From assembly GCA_039927975.1 (NCBI GenBank), contig JBDSTZ010000449.1, positions 1 to 10,826 on the forward strand: a stretch of DNA of 10,826 nt. The letters run 5' to 3'. The position numbers were made by a program, and so were the translations under genes. This DNA is from JBDSTZ01 sp039927975. GTDB taxonomy: Bacteria; Pseudomonadota; Gammaproteobacteria; Burkholderiales; Burkholderiaceae_D. The number at the start of each line of letters is the position of its first letter. Position 1 is the first letter of the stretch. Positions 1-6,033 of this stretch are shown here, piece after piece. The notes beneath the pieces are model-generated. The model saw only the letters and a program-made list of their open reading frames with translations, ran no database searches and was not told the origin of the DNA.

Positions 1-25
1 GGCCTCGCTCAAGCAGGGCGTGTAA
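1..25 (+). CDS. prfB: C-terminal tail of peptide chain release factor 2 (partial)
   Basis: Only the last seven codons and the TAA stop (23-25) are in the window, reading ASLKQGV. This resembles the C-terminus of release factor 2; E. coli RF2 ends in a similar ASLKAGL. The gene lies upstream of lysS, as prfB does in many proteobacteria. RF2 recognises UGA and UAA stop codons and triggers peptide release on the ribosome. The identification rests on seven residues plus gene order, so it is an inference. The next gene's ATG follows the stop after 3 nt, which implies co-transcription. Confidence 0.6.
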
Positions 26-28
26 GGC

Positions 29-700
29 ATGGCCACCGACACCACCAGGCGCGCCTTCATTTTCGACATGGACGGCACCATCGTCGACAATATGGCCTTC
101 CATACCAGTTCGTGGATCACCTTCTTCGAGCAGCGTGGCATCACGCTCGACGCCGACGAATTCTTTCGCTCGACCGCCGGGCGCCAGGGCCACGAAATCA
201 TTCGCACCCATTTGGGCGACGACCTGCACGAATCCGAGGTCAGCCGCCTGAACCTGGAGAAGGAAGCCGTCTACCGCGAGCTGTATGGCCCGCACCGTAT
301 CACCCTGCCCGGCTTCGACGAGCTGACCACGCGCGCGCAGCAAGACGGCGTGGCGCTGGCCGTCGCGTCGGCCGCGCCGATCGGCAATATCGACTTCATC
401 CTCGACGGCCTTGAACTGCGCCAGCGTTTCGACGCGGTGGCCTGCGCCGCCGATGTCGCGCGCGGCAAGCCGCATCCCGACGTTTTCCTGTTCGCCGCCG
501 AACGTTGCGGCGCGGCGCCCGAGAACTGCATCGTGTTCGAGGACGCGCCGCTCGGCGTCGAAGCGGCGCGCCGCGCCGGCATGCGCTGCGTGGTGCTCAC
601 CACCACCCTGCCGGCCGAAGCGTTTGCCGAATTCGACAACGTGATTTGCATCGCTCCCGATTTTTCCGCGCTGACGGTGGCCGACCTGTTCGCCGCCTGA
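29..700 (+). CDS. HAD-IA family hydrolase, beta-phosphoglucomutase-like
   Basis: A 223-residue cytosolic HAD-superfamily protein, probably a small-metabolite phosphatase or phosphosugar mutase. Motif I is FDMDGT, with nucleophile D13 and acid/base D15. Motif II serine is S114 (in VASAAP), motif III lysine is K147 (ARGKPHPD), and motif IV is E171-D172 (VFEDAPLG). A helical cap domain fits residues of about 20-85. Length and motif spacing match the beta-phosphoglucomutase/phosphoglycolate phosphatase branch (HAD subfamily IA). The substrate cannot be read from the sequence. ATG 29 is chosen because it lies 3 nt after the preceding stop and leaves the usual short lead before motif I. A weak purine-rich stretch (aagcaggg) inside the upstream gene could serve as ribosome binding site. 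It sits between prfB and lysS in one apparent operon, 23 nt before lysS. Confidence 0.9.
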   Translation: MATDTTRRAFIFDMDGTIVDNMAFHTSSWITFFEQRGITLDADEFFRSTAGRQGHEIIRTHLGDDLHESEVSRLNLEKEAVYRELYGPHRITLPGFDELTTRAQQDGVALAVASAAPIGNIDFILDGLELRQRFDAVACAADVARGKPHPDVFLFAAERCGAAPENCIVFEDAPLGVEAARRAGMRCVVLTTTLPAEAFAEFDNVICIAPDFSALTVADLFAA

Positions 701-723
701 TCCACCCCACCTATAAAAACACC

Positions 724-2256
724 ATGACGACCGACATCCAGGACCAAGCCGCCCAGCCGGCAGACGAAAACAAGATCATCGCCGAGCGCCGCGCCAAGCT
801 GGCCGCGATCCGCGAACAAGGCGTGGCCTTCCCCAACGACTTCCGTCCGCAGCACAAGGCGGCCGACCTGCACGCCGAATTCGGCGGCAAGACGCGCGAG
901 GAACTCGAAGCCGCCCCGGTGAACGTGGTGCTGGCCGGCCGCATGATGCTCAAGCGCGAAGCCGGCAAGAAGGCCGCCTTCGCCACCTTGCAGGATTCCT
1001 CGGGCGCGCGCGCCGATGGCCGCATCCAGATCTACGTCACGCTCGACAAGACCGGCGAAGCGGCGATGGAAGCGCTGCACCACTACGACCTTGGCGACAT
1101 CCTGGGCGTCGAGGGCACGCTGTTCAAGACCAAGACCGATGAACTGACCGTCAAGGTGACGGCACTGCGCCTGATCACCAAGTCGCTGCGGCCGCTGCCG
1201 GACAAGTTCCACGGCCTGGCCGACCAGGAGACCAAGTACCGCCAGCGCTACGTCGACTTGATCATGAGCGAAGAAACGCGCCGCACCTTCAAGGCGCGCA
1301 CCGCCGCGATGTCGTCGATCCGCCGCTTCATGGAAAAGAACGAATTCATGGAAGTCGAGACGCCGATGCTGCACTCGATCCCTGGCGGCGCCGCGGCCAA
1401 GCCTTTCATCACCCACCACAACGCGCTCGACATGCAGATGTTCCTGCGCATCGCGCCGGAGCTGTACCTCAAGCGCCTGGTGGTCGGCGGTTTCGACCGC
1501 GTGTTCGAGGTGAACCGCAACTTCCGCAACGAAGGCGTGTCGCCGCGTCACAACCCTGAATTCACGATGATGGAATTCTATGCGGCGTATGTCGATTACC
1601 AGTGGCTGATGGACTTCACCGAAGCGGTGATCCGCCAGGCCGCGATCGACGCGCACGGCACCGCAGTGCTGAGCTACGGCGGCAAGGAACTCGATCTGTC
1701 GAAGCCTTTCCACCGCATGACCATCGTCGGCGCGATCAACAAGTACGCGCCGCATTACACCAGCGAGCAGCTGCAGGACGCTGAGTTCATCAAGGCCGAG
1801 CTGCTGAAATTCGGCGTCAAGCCGTTCGCCACCGCCGGCCTGGGCGCGCTGCAACTGGCGCTGTTCGAAGGGACCGCCGAATCGCAGCTGTGGGAACCGA
1901 CCTATATCGTCGACTACCCGGCAGAAGTGTCGCCGCTGGCGCGCGCCTCCGACACGGTGCCCGGTATTACCGAGCGCTTCGAGCTGTTTATCGTTGGCCG
2001 CGAAATCGCCAACGGCTTCTCGGAATTGAACGACGCCGAAGACCAGTCGGCCCGCTTCCTGGCCCAGGTGGCGGCCAAGGATGCCGGCGATGAGGAGGCG
2101 ATGTTCTACGACGCCGACTACATCCGCGCCCTCGAATACGGCATGCCGCCGGCCGGCGGTTGCGGCATCGGCATCGATCGCCTGATCATGCTGATTACCG
2201 ATTCGCCAAATATTCGCGATGTGATTTTGTTCCCGCACTTGCGGCGCGAGGACTAA
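724..2256 (+). CDS. lysS: lysyl-tRNA synthetase, class II
   Basis: Charges tRNA-Lys with lysine using ATP, in the cytosol. The product has 510 residues, typical for bacterial class II LysRS. An N-terminal OB-fold anticodon-binding domain (about residues 60-160) precedes the class II catalytic core. Motif 1 lies around residues 203-216 and ends at P214. Motif 2 is NRNFRNEG...RHNPEF with R268 and E270, and motif 3 is GCGIGIDRL with R486. The N-terminal stretch REQGVAFPNDF is a strongly conserved LysRS landmark. The frame is open further upstream, but ATG 724 gives the usual N-terminus and lies just after the HAD stop. No strong Shine-Dalgarno is visible (ctataaaaacacc precedes the ATG), so translation may depend partly on coupling. 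The context is a prfB-HAD-lysS translation operon. Confidence 0.97.
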   Translation: MTTDIQDQAAQPADENKIIAERRAKLAAIREQGVAFPNDFRPQHKAADLHAEFGGKTREELEAAPVNVVLAGRMMLKREAGKKAAFATLQDSSGARADGRIQIYVTLDKTGEAAMEALHHYDLGDILGVEGTLFKTKTDELTVKVTALRLITKSLRPLPDKFHGLADQETKYRQRYVDLIMSEETRRTFKARTAAMSSIRRFMEKNEFMEVETPMLHSIPGGAAAKPFITHHNALDMQMFLRIAPELYLKRLVVGGFDRVFEVNRNFRNEGVSPRHNPEFTMMEFYAAYVDYQWLMDFTEAVIRQAAIDAHGTAVLSYGGKELDLSKPFHRMTIVGAINKYAPHYTSEQLQDAEFIKAELLKFGVKPFATAGLGALQLALFEGTAESQLWEPTYIVDYPAEVSPLARASDTVPGITERFELFIVGREIANGFSELNDAEDQSARFLAQVAAKDAGDEEAMFYDADYIRALEYGMPPAGGCGIGIDRLIMLITDSPNIRDVILFPHLRRED

Positions 2257-2264
2257 GCAAGAAT

Positions 2265-2293
2265 GTCGCCCAACGCCTTGCGCGGTGGGCGAC
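2265..2293. terminator. Hairpin between convergent lysS and small gene, possible terminator
   Basis: A perfect 8-bp inverted repeat, GTCGCCCA (2265-2272) and TGGGCGAC (2286-2293), encloses 13 nt that can add a small inner CGC/GCG pairing. It starts 8 nt after the lysS stop and lies in the gap between convergent genes, a usual place for a terminator. No T-run follows on the plus strand (gaccctgttg). The minus strand has a weak one (attctt). Intrinsic termination is therefore uncertain, and a role in mRNA 3' end protection is equally possible. Confidence 0.4.
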
Positions 2294-2348
2294 GACCCTG
2301 TTGTGGTGGCGTCGTGATGGAGTCGAAGCGACCGCACATCCGGCATGC

Positions 2349-2672
2349 TCAATAGCCGAGCTTGGTGACGCCGTGCACCGCCCCGACAAGCACAACCCCA
2401 AAGCCGAATATGCGCCAGGACAGCAGATATAAGTCCTTGCGGAATTCGGCTCGCAGCTGATCGATATCGCTTTTCGTCTCGAGGCGCCCCTCACGGATCT
2501 GATGTTGCGTATCCCGAATGTCGCCTTTCAGATCGCGACGCACCTCCTGCACTTCGTTGCGCAATTTCTCGTGATCGGCTTTGGTCACATAGTTGACGAC
2601 GATCACTGCCACGTCAGCCCGCATCGAGGCGACATGGTCTTCAAGCACGGAGATGCGTTCTTCGGTATCCAT
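2349..2672 (-). CDS. Small coiled-coil protein with C-terminal membrane segment, unknown function
   Basis: A 107-residue protein that I do not recognise as a named family. Residues 1-85 are charged and largely heptad-like (for example KADHEKLRNEVQEVRRDLK and LETKSDIDQLRAEFRKDL), which suggests a long coiled coil. Residues of about 86-104 (LLSWRIFGFGVVLVGAVHG) are hydrophobic and could form one membrane helix, so the protein may be tail-anchored with the coiled coil on one side. The start ATG (2672-2670) has only a weak GGTGG before it. The codon pattern is coherent and no better frame overlaps it. Its DNA is about 55% GC by hand count, against roughly 65% in the neighbours. It is convergent with lysS and lies downstream of ppnN on the same strand, 142 nt away across a strong hairpin, so it is probably its own unit. 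Similar short coiled-coil/TM proteins occur as hypothetical proteins in betaproteobacteria and phages. Confidence 0.7.
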   Translation of the reverse strand: MDTEERISVLEDHVASMRADVAVIVVNYVTKADHEKLRNEVQEVRRDLKGDIRDTQHQIREGRLETKSDIDQLRAEFRKDLYLLSWRIFGFGVVLVGAVHGVTKLGY

Positions 2673-2746
2673 GCCACCATCATCGCACTTGGGCTGACAA
2701 CGTCAAGCGGCGCACAATGTGACGTGAAGTGATATTGACGCGTAGC

Positions 2747-2774
2747 GTGGGGACGTCAACCTGACCGTCCCCAC
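2747..2774. repeat. Strong hairpin (GTGGGGAC/GTCCCCAC), possible dispersed element or ppnN terminator
   Basis: GTGGGGAC (2747-2754) pairs with GTCCCCAC (2767-2774). The inner GTCA and TGAC also pair around a 3-nt acc loop, with one bulged C. This makes an almost uninterrupted 12-bp stem. It lies 41 nt beyond the ppnN stop on the minus strand and 75 nt upstream of the small coiled-coil gene. There is no T-tract on either side, so a classic intrinsic terminator is unlikely. Its compact, G/C-clustered palindrome resembles REP-like dispersed elements, but its copy number in the genome cannot be seen here. Confidence 0.6.
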
Positions 2775-2814
2775 CTGAACTATGGCGCCAGCTGCTGACG
2801 AGCCGGCGGCCCGT

Positions 2815-4185
2815 TTACTGGATCACCCGATAGCACGGCGTGTAGGTTTTGCCCGGCAGCTTCATGCGGCTCTGCTCGACGAACGAAGTCAGCAGCGCGT
2901 CCATCGGCCCCATGATCGCGGCGTCGCCGTGAATCTCGAAGTGGCCGAATTTCTCGATCGCCCGAATACCCTCGTCCTTGACGTTACCGGCCACGATGCC
3001 CGAAAACGCGCGCCGCAGATGGGCCGCCAGTTGATGGGTTTCCTGGTTCTTGTGCAGGCTCAGGTTGCGCATGTTCTCGTGGGTCGGCTTGAACGGACGC
3101 TGGAATGCCTCGTCGATTTTCAGCAGCCAGTTGAAGTAATACGCATCGCTGCGCGACTTGCGGAATTCGCGCACCTGCTTGATCCCGGTCTGCATTTCCT
3201 GCGCCACCAGTTCCGGATCGTCGATGATGATCTTGTAGCGCTTCTGCGCCGCCTCGCCCAGCGTGGTGGCGATGAACGCGTCAATCTGCTTGAAGTATTC
3301 GCGCGCCGTCTCCGGACCTGTAAACACCAATGGATACGGGATATCGGCGTTGTCCGGATGGAGCAGGATGCCGAGTATATAAAGAATCTCCTCGGCCGTG
3401 CCGGCGCCGCCCGGGAACACGATGATGCCGTGACCGGTGCGCACGAACGCTTCGAGCCGCTTTTCGATATCGGGCATGATGACAAGGTCATTGACGATCG
3501 GGTTCGGCGATTCCGCCGCGATGATGCCCGGCTCGGAAATGCCGAGATAGCGCCCGCCAGTCAGGCGCTGCTTGGCGTGGCCGATCGTGGCGCCCTTCAT
3601 CGGCCCCTTCATCGCGCCCGGGCCGCAGCCGGTGCAGATGTCGAGGTCGCGCAAGCCCATCTGGTAGCCGACTTCCTTCGAGTAGTTGTATTCGATCCGG
3701 TTGATCGAATGGCCGCCCCAGCACACCACCAGGTTGGGATTGCGCTGCGGGCGCAGCACGCCGGCGTTGCGCAAGATGTGGAACACCGAGTCCGTGATGC
3801 CGTCCGAGCGGGTCATGTCGAAGCTCGGACTGTCGGTCACCTCGTTGCTGACGAAGATAATATCGCGCAGCACGGCGAACAGGTGTTCGTGAATCCCCTT
3901 GATCATTTTGCCGTCGACAAAGGCGATCGACGGCGCGCCCTTGATCTCGAGCTTGATGCCACGCTCGCGCTGGACGATGCTGATGTCAAACGATTTATAC
4001 ATTTCCAGCAGCTCTTTGCCATCGTCGATCGAGCTGCCGCAATTGAGAACGGCCAACGCGCAGTTGCGGAATATTTGGTACAGGCCTCCCTGGCTGGTAT
4101 CGAGCAGTTTGGCAACTTCGGCTTTCGAAAGCACTTCAAGCCGGCCTTCGGGCGAGATCAGGGTGTCGATAACGTCATGGTCCAT
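2815..4185 (-). CDS. ppnN: Pyrimidine/purine nucleotide 5'-monophosphate nucleosidase (LOG family)
   Basis: Cleaves the N-glycosidic bond of nucleoside 5'-monophosphates to give free base and ribose 5-phosphate. In E. coli, PpnN (YgdH) is bound and regulated by (p)ppGpp. The 456-residue length closely matches the E. coli protein (454). The N-terminal domain (about 1-145) is followed by the LOG Rossmann core: WGGHS (156-160), CTGCGPGAMKGPMKG (184-198) and the signature PGGAGTAEE (258-266) with the catalytic glutamate. The conserved C-terminal stretch RRAFSGIVAGNVK (391-403) is also present. The frame extends 18 codons upstream, but ATG 4185-4183 is preferred because AAAAGGAA lies 8 nt upstream and MDHDVIDTLISPEG matches family N-termini. 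It is divergent from the POT transporter across 277 nt. No clear -35/-10 pair could be fixed. Confidence 0.95.
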   Translation of the reverse strand: MDHDVIDTLISPEGRLEVLSKAEVAKLLDTSQGGLYQIFRNCALAVLNCGSSIDDGKELLEMYKSFDISIVQRERGIKLEIKGAPSIAFVDGKMIKGIHEHLFAVLRDIIFVSNEVTDSPSFDMTRSDGITDSVFHILRNAGVLRPQRNPNLVVCWGGHSINRIEYNYSKEVGYQMGLRDLDICTGCGPGAMKGPMKGATIGHAKQRLTGGRYLGISEPGIIAAESPNPIVNDLVIMPDIEKRLEAFVRTGHGIIVFPGGAGTAEEILYILGILLHPDNADIPYPLVFTGPETAREYFKQIDAFIATTLGEAAQKRYKIIIDDPELVAQEMQTGIKQVREFRKSRSDAYYFNWLLKIDEAFQRPFKPTHENMRNLSLHKNQETHQLAAHLRRAFSGIVAGNVKDEGIRAIEKFGHFEIHGDAAIMGPMDALLTSFVEQSRMKLPGKTYTPCYRVIQ

Positions 4186-4295
4186 AGTACAAATTCCTTT
4201 TCTGATCCGTAAATCTTGCGAACATGGCTGCAATAACAATATACGACAACTCGCCGGACTTGGGGGGGACAGTTTTCATAGGGCGACGCGCACCA

Positions 4296-4309
4296 ATTTA
4301 GCGCCAAAT
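4296..4309. promoter_or_regulatory. Imperfect 14-bp palindrome, candidate operator
   Basis: ATTTaGCGCcAAAT has twofold symmetry in 12 of 14 positions. It lies in the spacer between the divergent ppnN and POT transporter genes, 43 nt upstream of a possible -10 box (TAGAAT, 4352-4357). The shape suits a dimeric repressor or activator. A palindrome of this size could also arise by chance in AT-richer intergenic DNA, so this is only a candidate. Confidence 0.25.
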
Positions 4310-4351
4310 AACACATCCGGCGAAAAAACGCTGGGCATGAACGATTTACAT

Positions 4352-4357
4352 TAGAAT
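4352..4357 (+). promoter_or_regulatory. Possible -10 box for the POT transporter
   Basis: TAGAAT matches the sigma-70 -10 consensus at 5 of 6 positions in an AT-rich patch (tttacattagaatg). No recognisable -35 is present at 16-18 nt (cgctgg lies there), so an activator would be needed if this is the promoter. It would give a leader of about 100 nt before the ATG at 4463. Confidence 0.3.
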
Positions 4358-4424
4358 GCGCCCTGACGGACGCCTCGCGCTCGCCCCCGCACACCACTGC
4401 AGGGAACCGGGACCGATGCTCCAT

Positions 4425-4446
4425 ATGATTATCCATTCATAACCAT
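4425..4446 (+). promoter_or_regulatory. Inverted repeat just before the POT ribosome binding site
   Basis: ATGATTAT (4425-4432) and ATAACCAT (4439-4446) are complementary at 7 of 8 positions around a 6-nt spacer. The repeat ends 3 nt before the AGGGAG ribosome binding site (4450-4455). As RNA it would be a weak AT-rich stem; as DNA it could be an operator in the leader. Function is inferred from position only. Confidence 0.25.
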
Positions 4447-4462
4447 CACAGGGAGAACCCGC

Positions 4463-5971
4463 ATGAGCGGAGCCACACCAACCGTATCGAGGGACGTTGC
4501 GATCCCCGAATTCAAGCAAATCCTCGGTCACCCCAGTCCCCTGTGGATGCTCTTCATGACGGAATTCTGGGAACGCTTCGCGTTCTACGGCATCCGATGG
4601 GCGCTCGTGCTCTATATCGTCGCCCAATTCTACGGTGGCGCCGGCGCCGGCCAGGCCGATGCCAACCTCACCTACGGCTCCTACCTCGCGCTGGTGTACG
4701 CGGGCGCGGTCTTCGGCGGTTACGTCGCCGACAAGGTGATCGGGTATCAGCGCTCGATCATGATCGGCGCCGTGTTCATGGCGGCCGGCCTGTTCGCCAT
4801 CACGATTCCCGATCCCGACATCTTCAAGCTCGGCCTGGCCACCATCATTGTCGGCAACGGCATGTTCAAGCCGAATATTTCGACCATGGTCGGCAAACTG
4901 TATGCCCTCAACGATACGCGGCGCGATTCCGGCTTCACGATCTTCTATATGGGGATTAACGCGGGCGCCTTTTTCGCACCTATTCTGACGCAGTATCTGG
5001 CGCAAAAAGTGTTCAACTCTGGCGACACCCCGGCCTACAAGATCGTCTTCTTCGCCGCCGGCATCGGCATGCTGATCAGCCTGGTGTGGTTTGCCATCGG
5101 CCGGCGGGCGCTCAAGGGAATCGGCGCACCGGCGCCGGAAGCGCGTAATCCAATGCGGATGGTGTATGTGGCGGTCGGCGCGCTCGCCGTCATTCCGGTG
5201 GTGTATATGCTGCTCAAGGCCGGGGCGAATAATCTGCAGGCAGTCTTGAGCGTCCTGTTCGTGATCCTGGCCATCATGCTGATGATCGAAGGTATCCGCG
5301 ACGGCAAGGTCGCGCGCGACAAGACCATCGCCATGATGATCATCTTCGCCTTCAATATCCTGTTCTGGATGTTCTTCGAGCAGGCCGGCAGCTCGTTCAC
5401 CTTCCTGGCCGAAAATATCGTCAACCGCAATCTGGACGGCTTCGTCTTCCCGACGGCGTGGTTCCAGAGTGTCAATTCGATTGCCATCATCACCTGCGCA
5501 CCGATCGTCGCCTGGGTCTGGGTCGCGCTTGGCCGGCGTAATGCGAATCCGTCGATCCCGCGCAAATTCGGTTTGGGCATCCTGTTCAACGCGTTCGCTT
5601 TCGGCCTCCTGTGGTTCACGCTGTCCAGCCTGGTCGACGCGAACAACAAAATCCCGTTCTGGACCTTGTTCGCGGTGTATTGCATCCAGTCGATCGGCGA
5701 ATTGTGCCTGTCGCCGATCGGCCTGTCGATGGTGACCAAGCTGGCGCCCACCCGGCTGGTGGGACTGGGCATGGGTGGATGGTTCCTGTCGACCGGTATC
5801 GGTAATAACCTGTCGGGCATTTTCGCCAGTCACGTCAGCGGGGAAAAGGGCATGTCGGTGACATCGGCCCTGAGCGGCTACACATTTGGATTCTGGTCGC
5901 TGATGGCCGGTGGCGTGATACTGCTGCTGCTCGCGCCGGTGATTCAAAAGCTGATGCACGGCGTGAAATAA
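4463..5971 (+). CDS. POT/PTR2-family proton-coupled di/tripeptide transporter
   Basis: An inner-membrane MFS transporter that imports di- and tripeptides driven by the proton gradient. Its 502 residues and dense hydrophobic segments fit the 14-helix bacterial POT fold (12 core helices plus an inserted pair). TM1 carries the ExxER motif (E34, E37, R38, in TEFWERFAFYG). The PTR2 signatures follow: GNGMFKPNISTMVG (131-144, TM4 lysine K136) and DSGFTIFYMGINAGAF (155-170). TM7 has FWMFFEQAGSSF with E306, and TM10 has GELCLSPIGLSMV with E413. These acidic and basic residues are the proton-coupling and peptide-terminus contacts known in the family. AGGGAG lies 7 nt before ATG 4463, which supports this start. 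It is divergent from ppnN and converges with an OPT transporter, with a strong terminator after the stop. Exact substrate range cannot be told, so no symbol is given. Confidence 0.95.
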   Translation: MSGATPTVSRDVAIPEFKQILGHPSPLWMLFMTEFWERFAFYGIRWALVLYIVAQFYGGAGAGQADANLTYGSYLALVYAGAVFGGYVADKVIGYQRSIMIGAVFMAAGLFAITIPDPDIFKLGLATIIVGNGMFKPNISTMVGKLYALNDTRRDSGFTIFYMGINAGAFFAPILTQYLAQKVFNSGDTPAYKIVFFAAGIGMLISLVWFAIGRRALKGIGAPAPEARNPMRMVYVAVGALAVIPVVYMLLKAGANNLQAVLSVLFVILAIMLMIEGIRDGKVARDKTIAMMIIFAFNILFWMFFEQAGSSFTFLAENIVNRNLDGFVFPTAWFQSVNSIAIITCAPIVAWVWVALGRRNANPSIPRKFGLGILFNAFAFGLLWFTLSSLVDANNKIPFWTLFAVYCIQSIGELCLSPIGLSMVTKLAPTRLVGLGMGGWFLSTGIGNNLSGIFASHVSGEKGMSVTSALSGYTFGFWSLMAGGVILLLLAPVIQKLMHGVK

Positions 5972-6000
5972 ACTACGCCAAAGCGTTTCTCTGCAAAGTT

Positions 6001-6033
6001 CGGCCGGCTCGTGTGAGCCGGCCGATTTTGTTT
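6001..6033 (+). terminator. Intrinsic terminator of the POT gene, shared by convergent genes
   Basis: A perfect 10-bp stem, CGGCCGGCTC (6001-6010) and GAGCCGGCCG (6015-6024), with a GTGT tetraloop is followed by attttgttt. This is a textbook rho-independent terminator 29 nt after the POT stop. Its T-tract runs into the stop codon of the OPT gene (6032-6034, minus). On the minus strand only a short aacttt follows the stem, so termination of the OPT transcript there would be weaker. Confidence 0.9.

Noticed and set aside
712..717. TATAAA before lysS, possible internal promoter
   Set aside because: There is no -35 at the right distance, and it ends 6 nt before the start codon. It is more likely an unstructured AT-rich lead to the ATG.
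271..2352. Very long minus-strand open frame (693 codons) opposite the HAD gene and lysS
   Set aside because: It mirrors lysS and the HAD gene in high-GC DNA, where antisense frames stay open. Its translation is rich in Arg, His, Val and Gln, with no recognisable domain. The plus-strand genes explain the sequence.
4262..4268. G7 homopolymer in the ppnN/POT spacer, possible phase-variable tract
   Set aside because: It is short and not placed between -10 and -35 boxes of any promoter I can define, nor inside a coding frame.
4251..4323. Distant inverted repeat TCGCCGGA...TCCGGCGA in the ppnN/POT spacer
   Set aside because: Eight-bp arms 57 nt apart are expected about once by chance in a spacer of this size, and nothing else supports pairing.
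4346..5959. 537-codon minus-strand frame opposite the POT transporter
   Set aside because: It is an antisense shadow with His/Asp/Arg-rich low-complexity translation. The POT gene on the plus strand has clear signatures.
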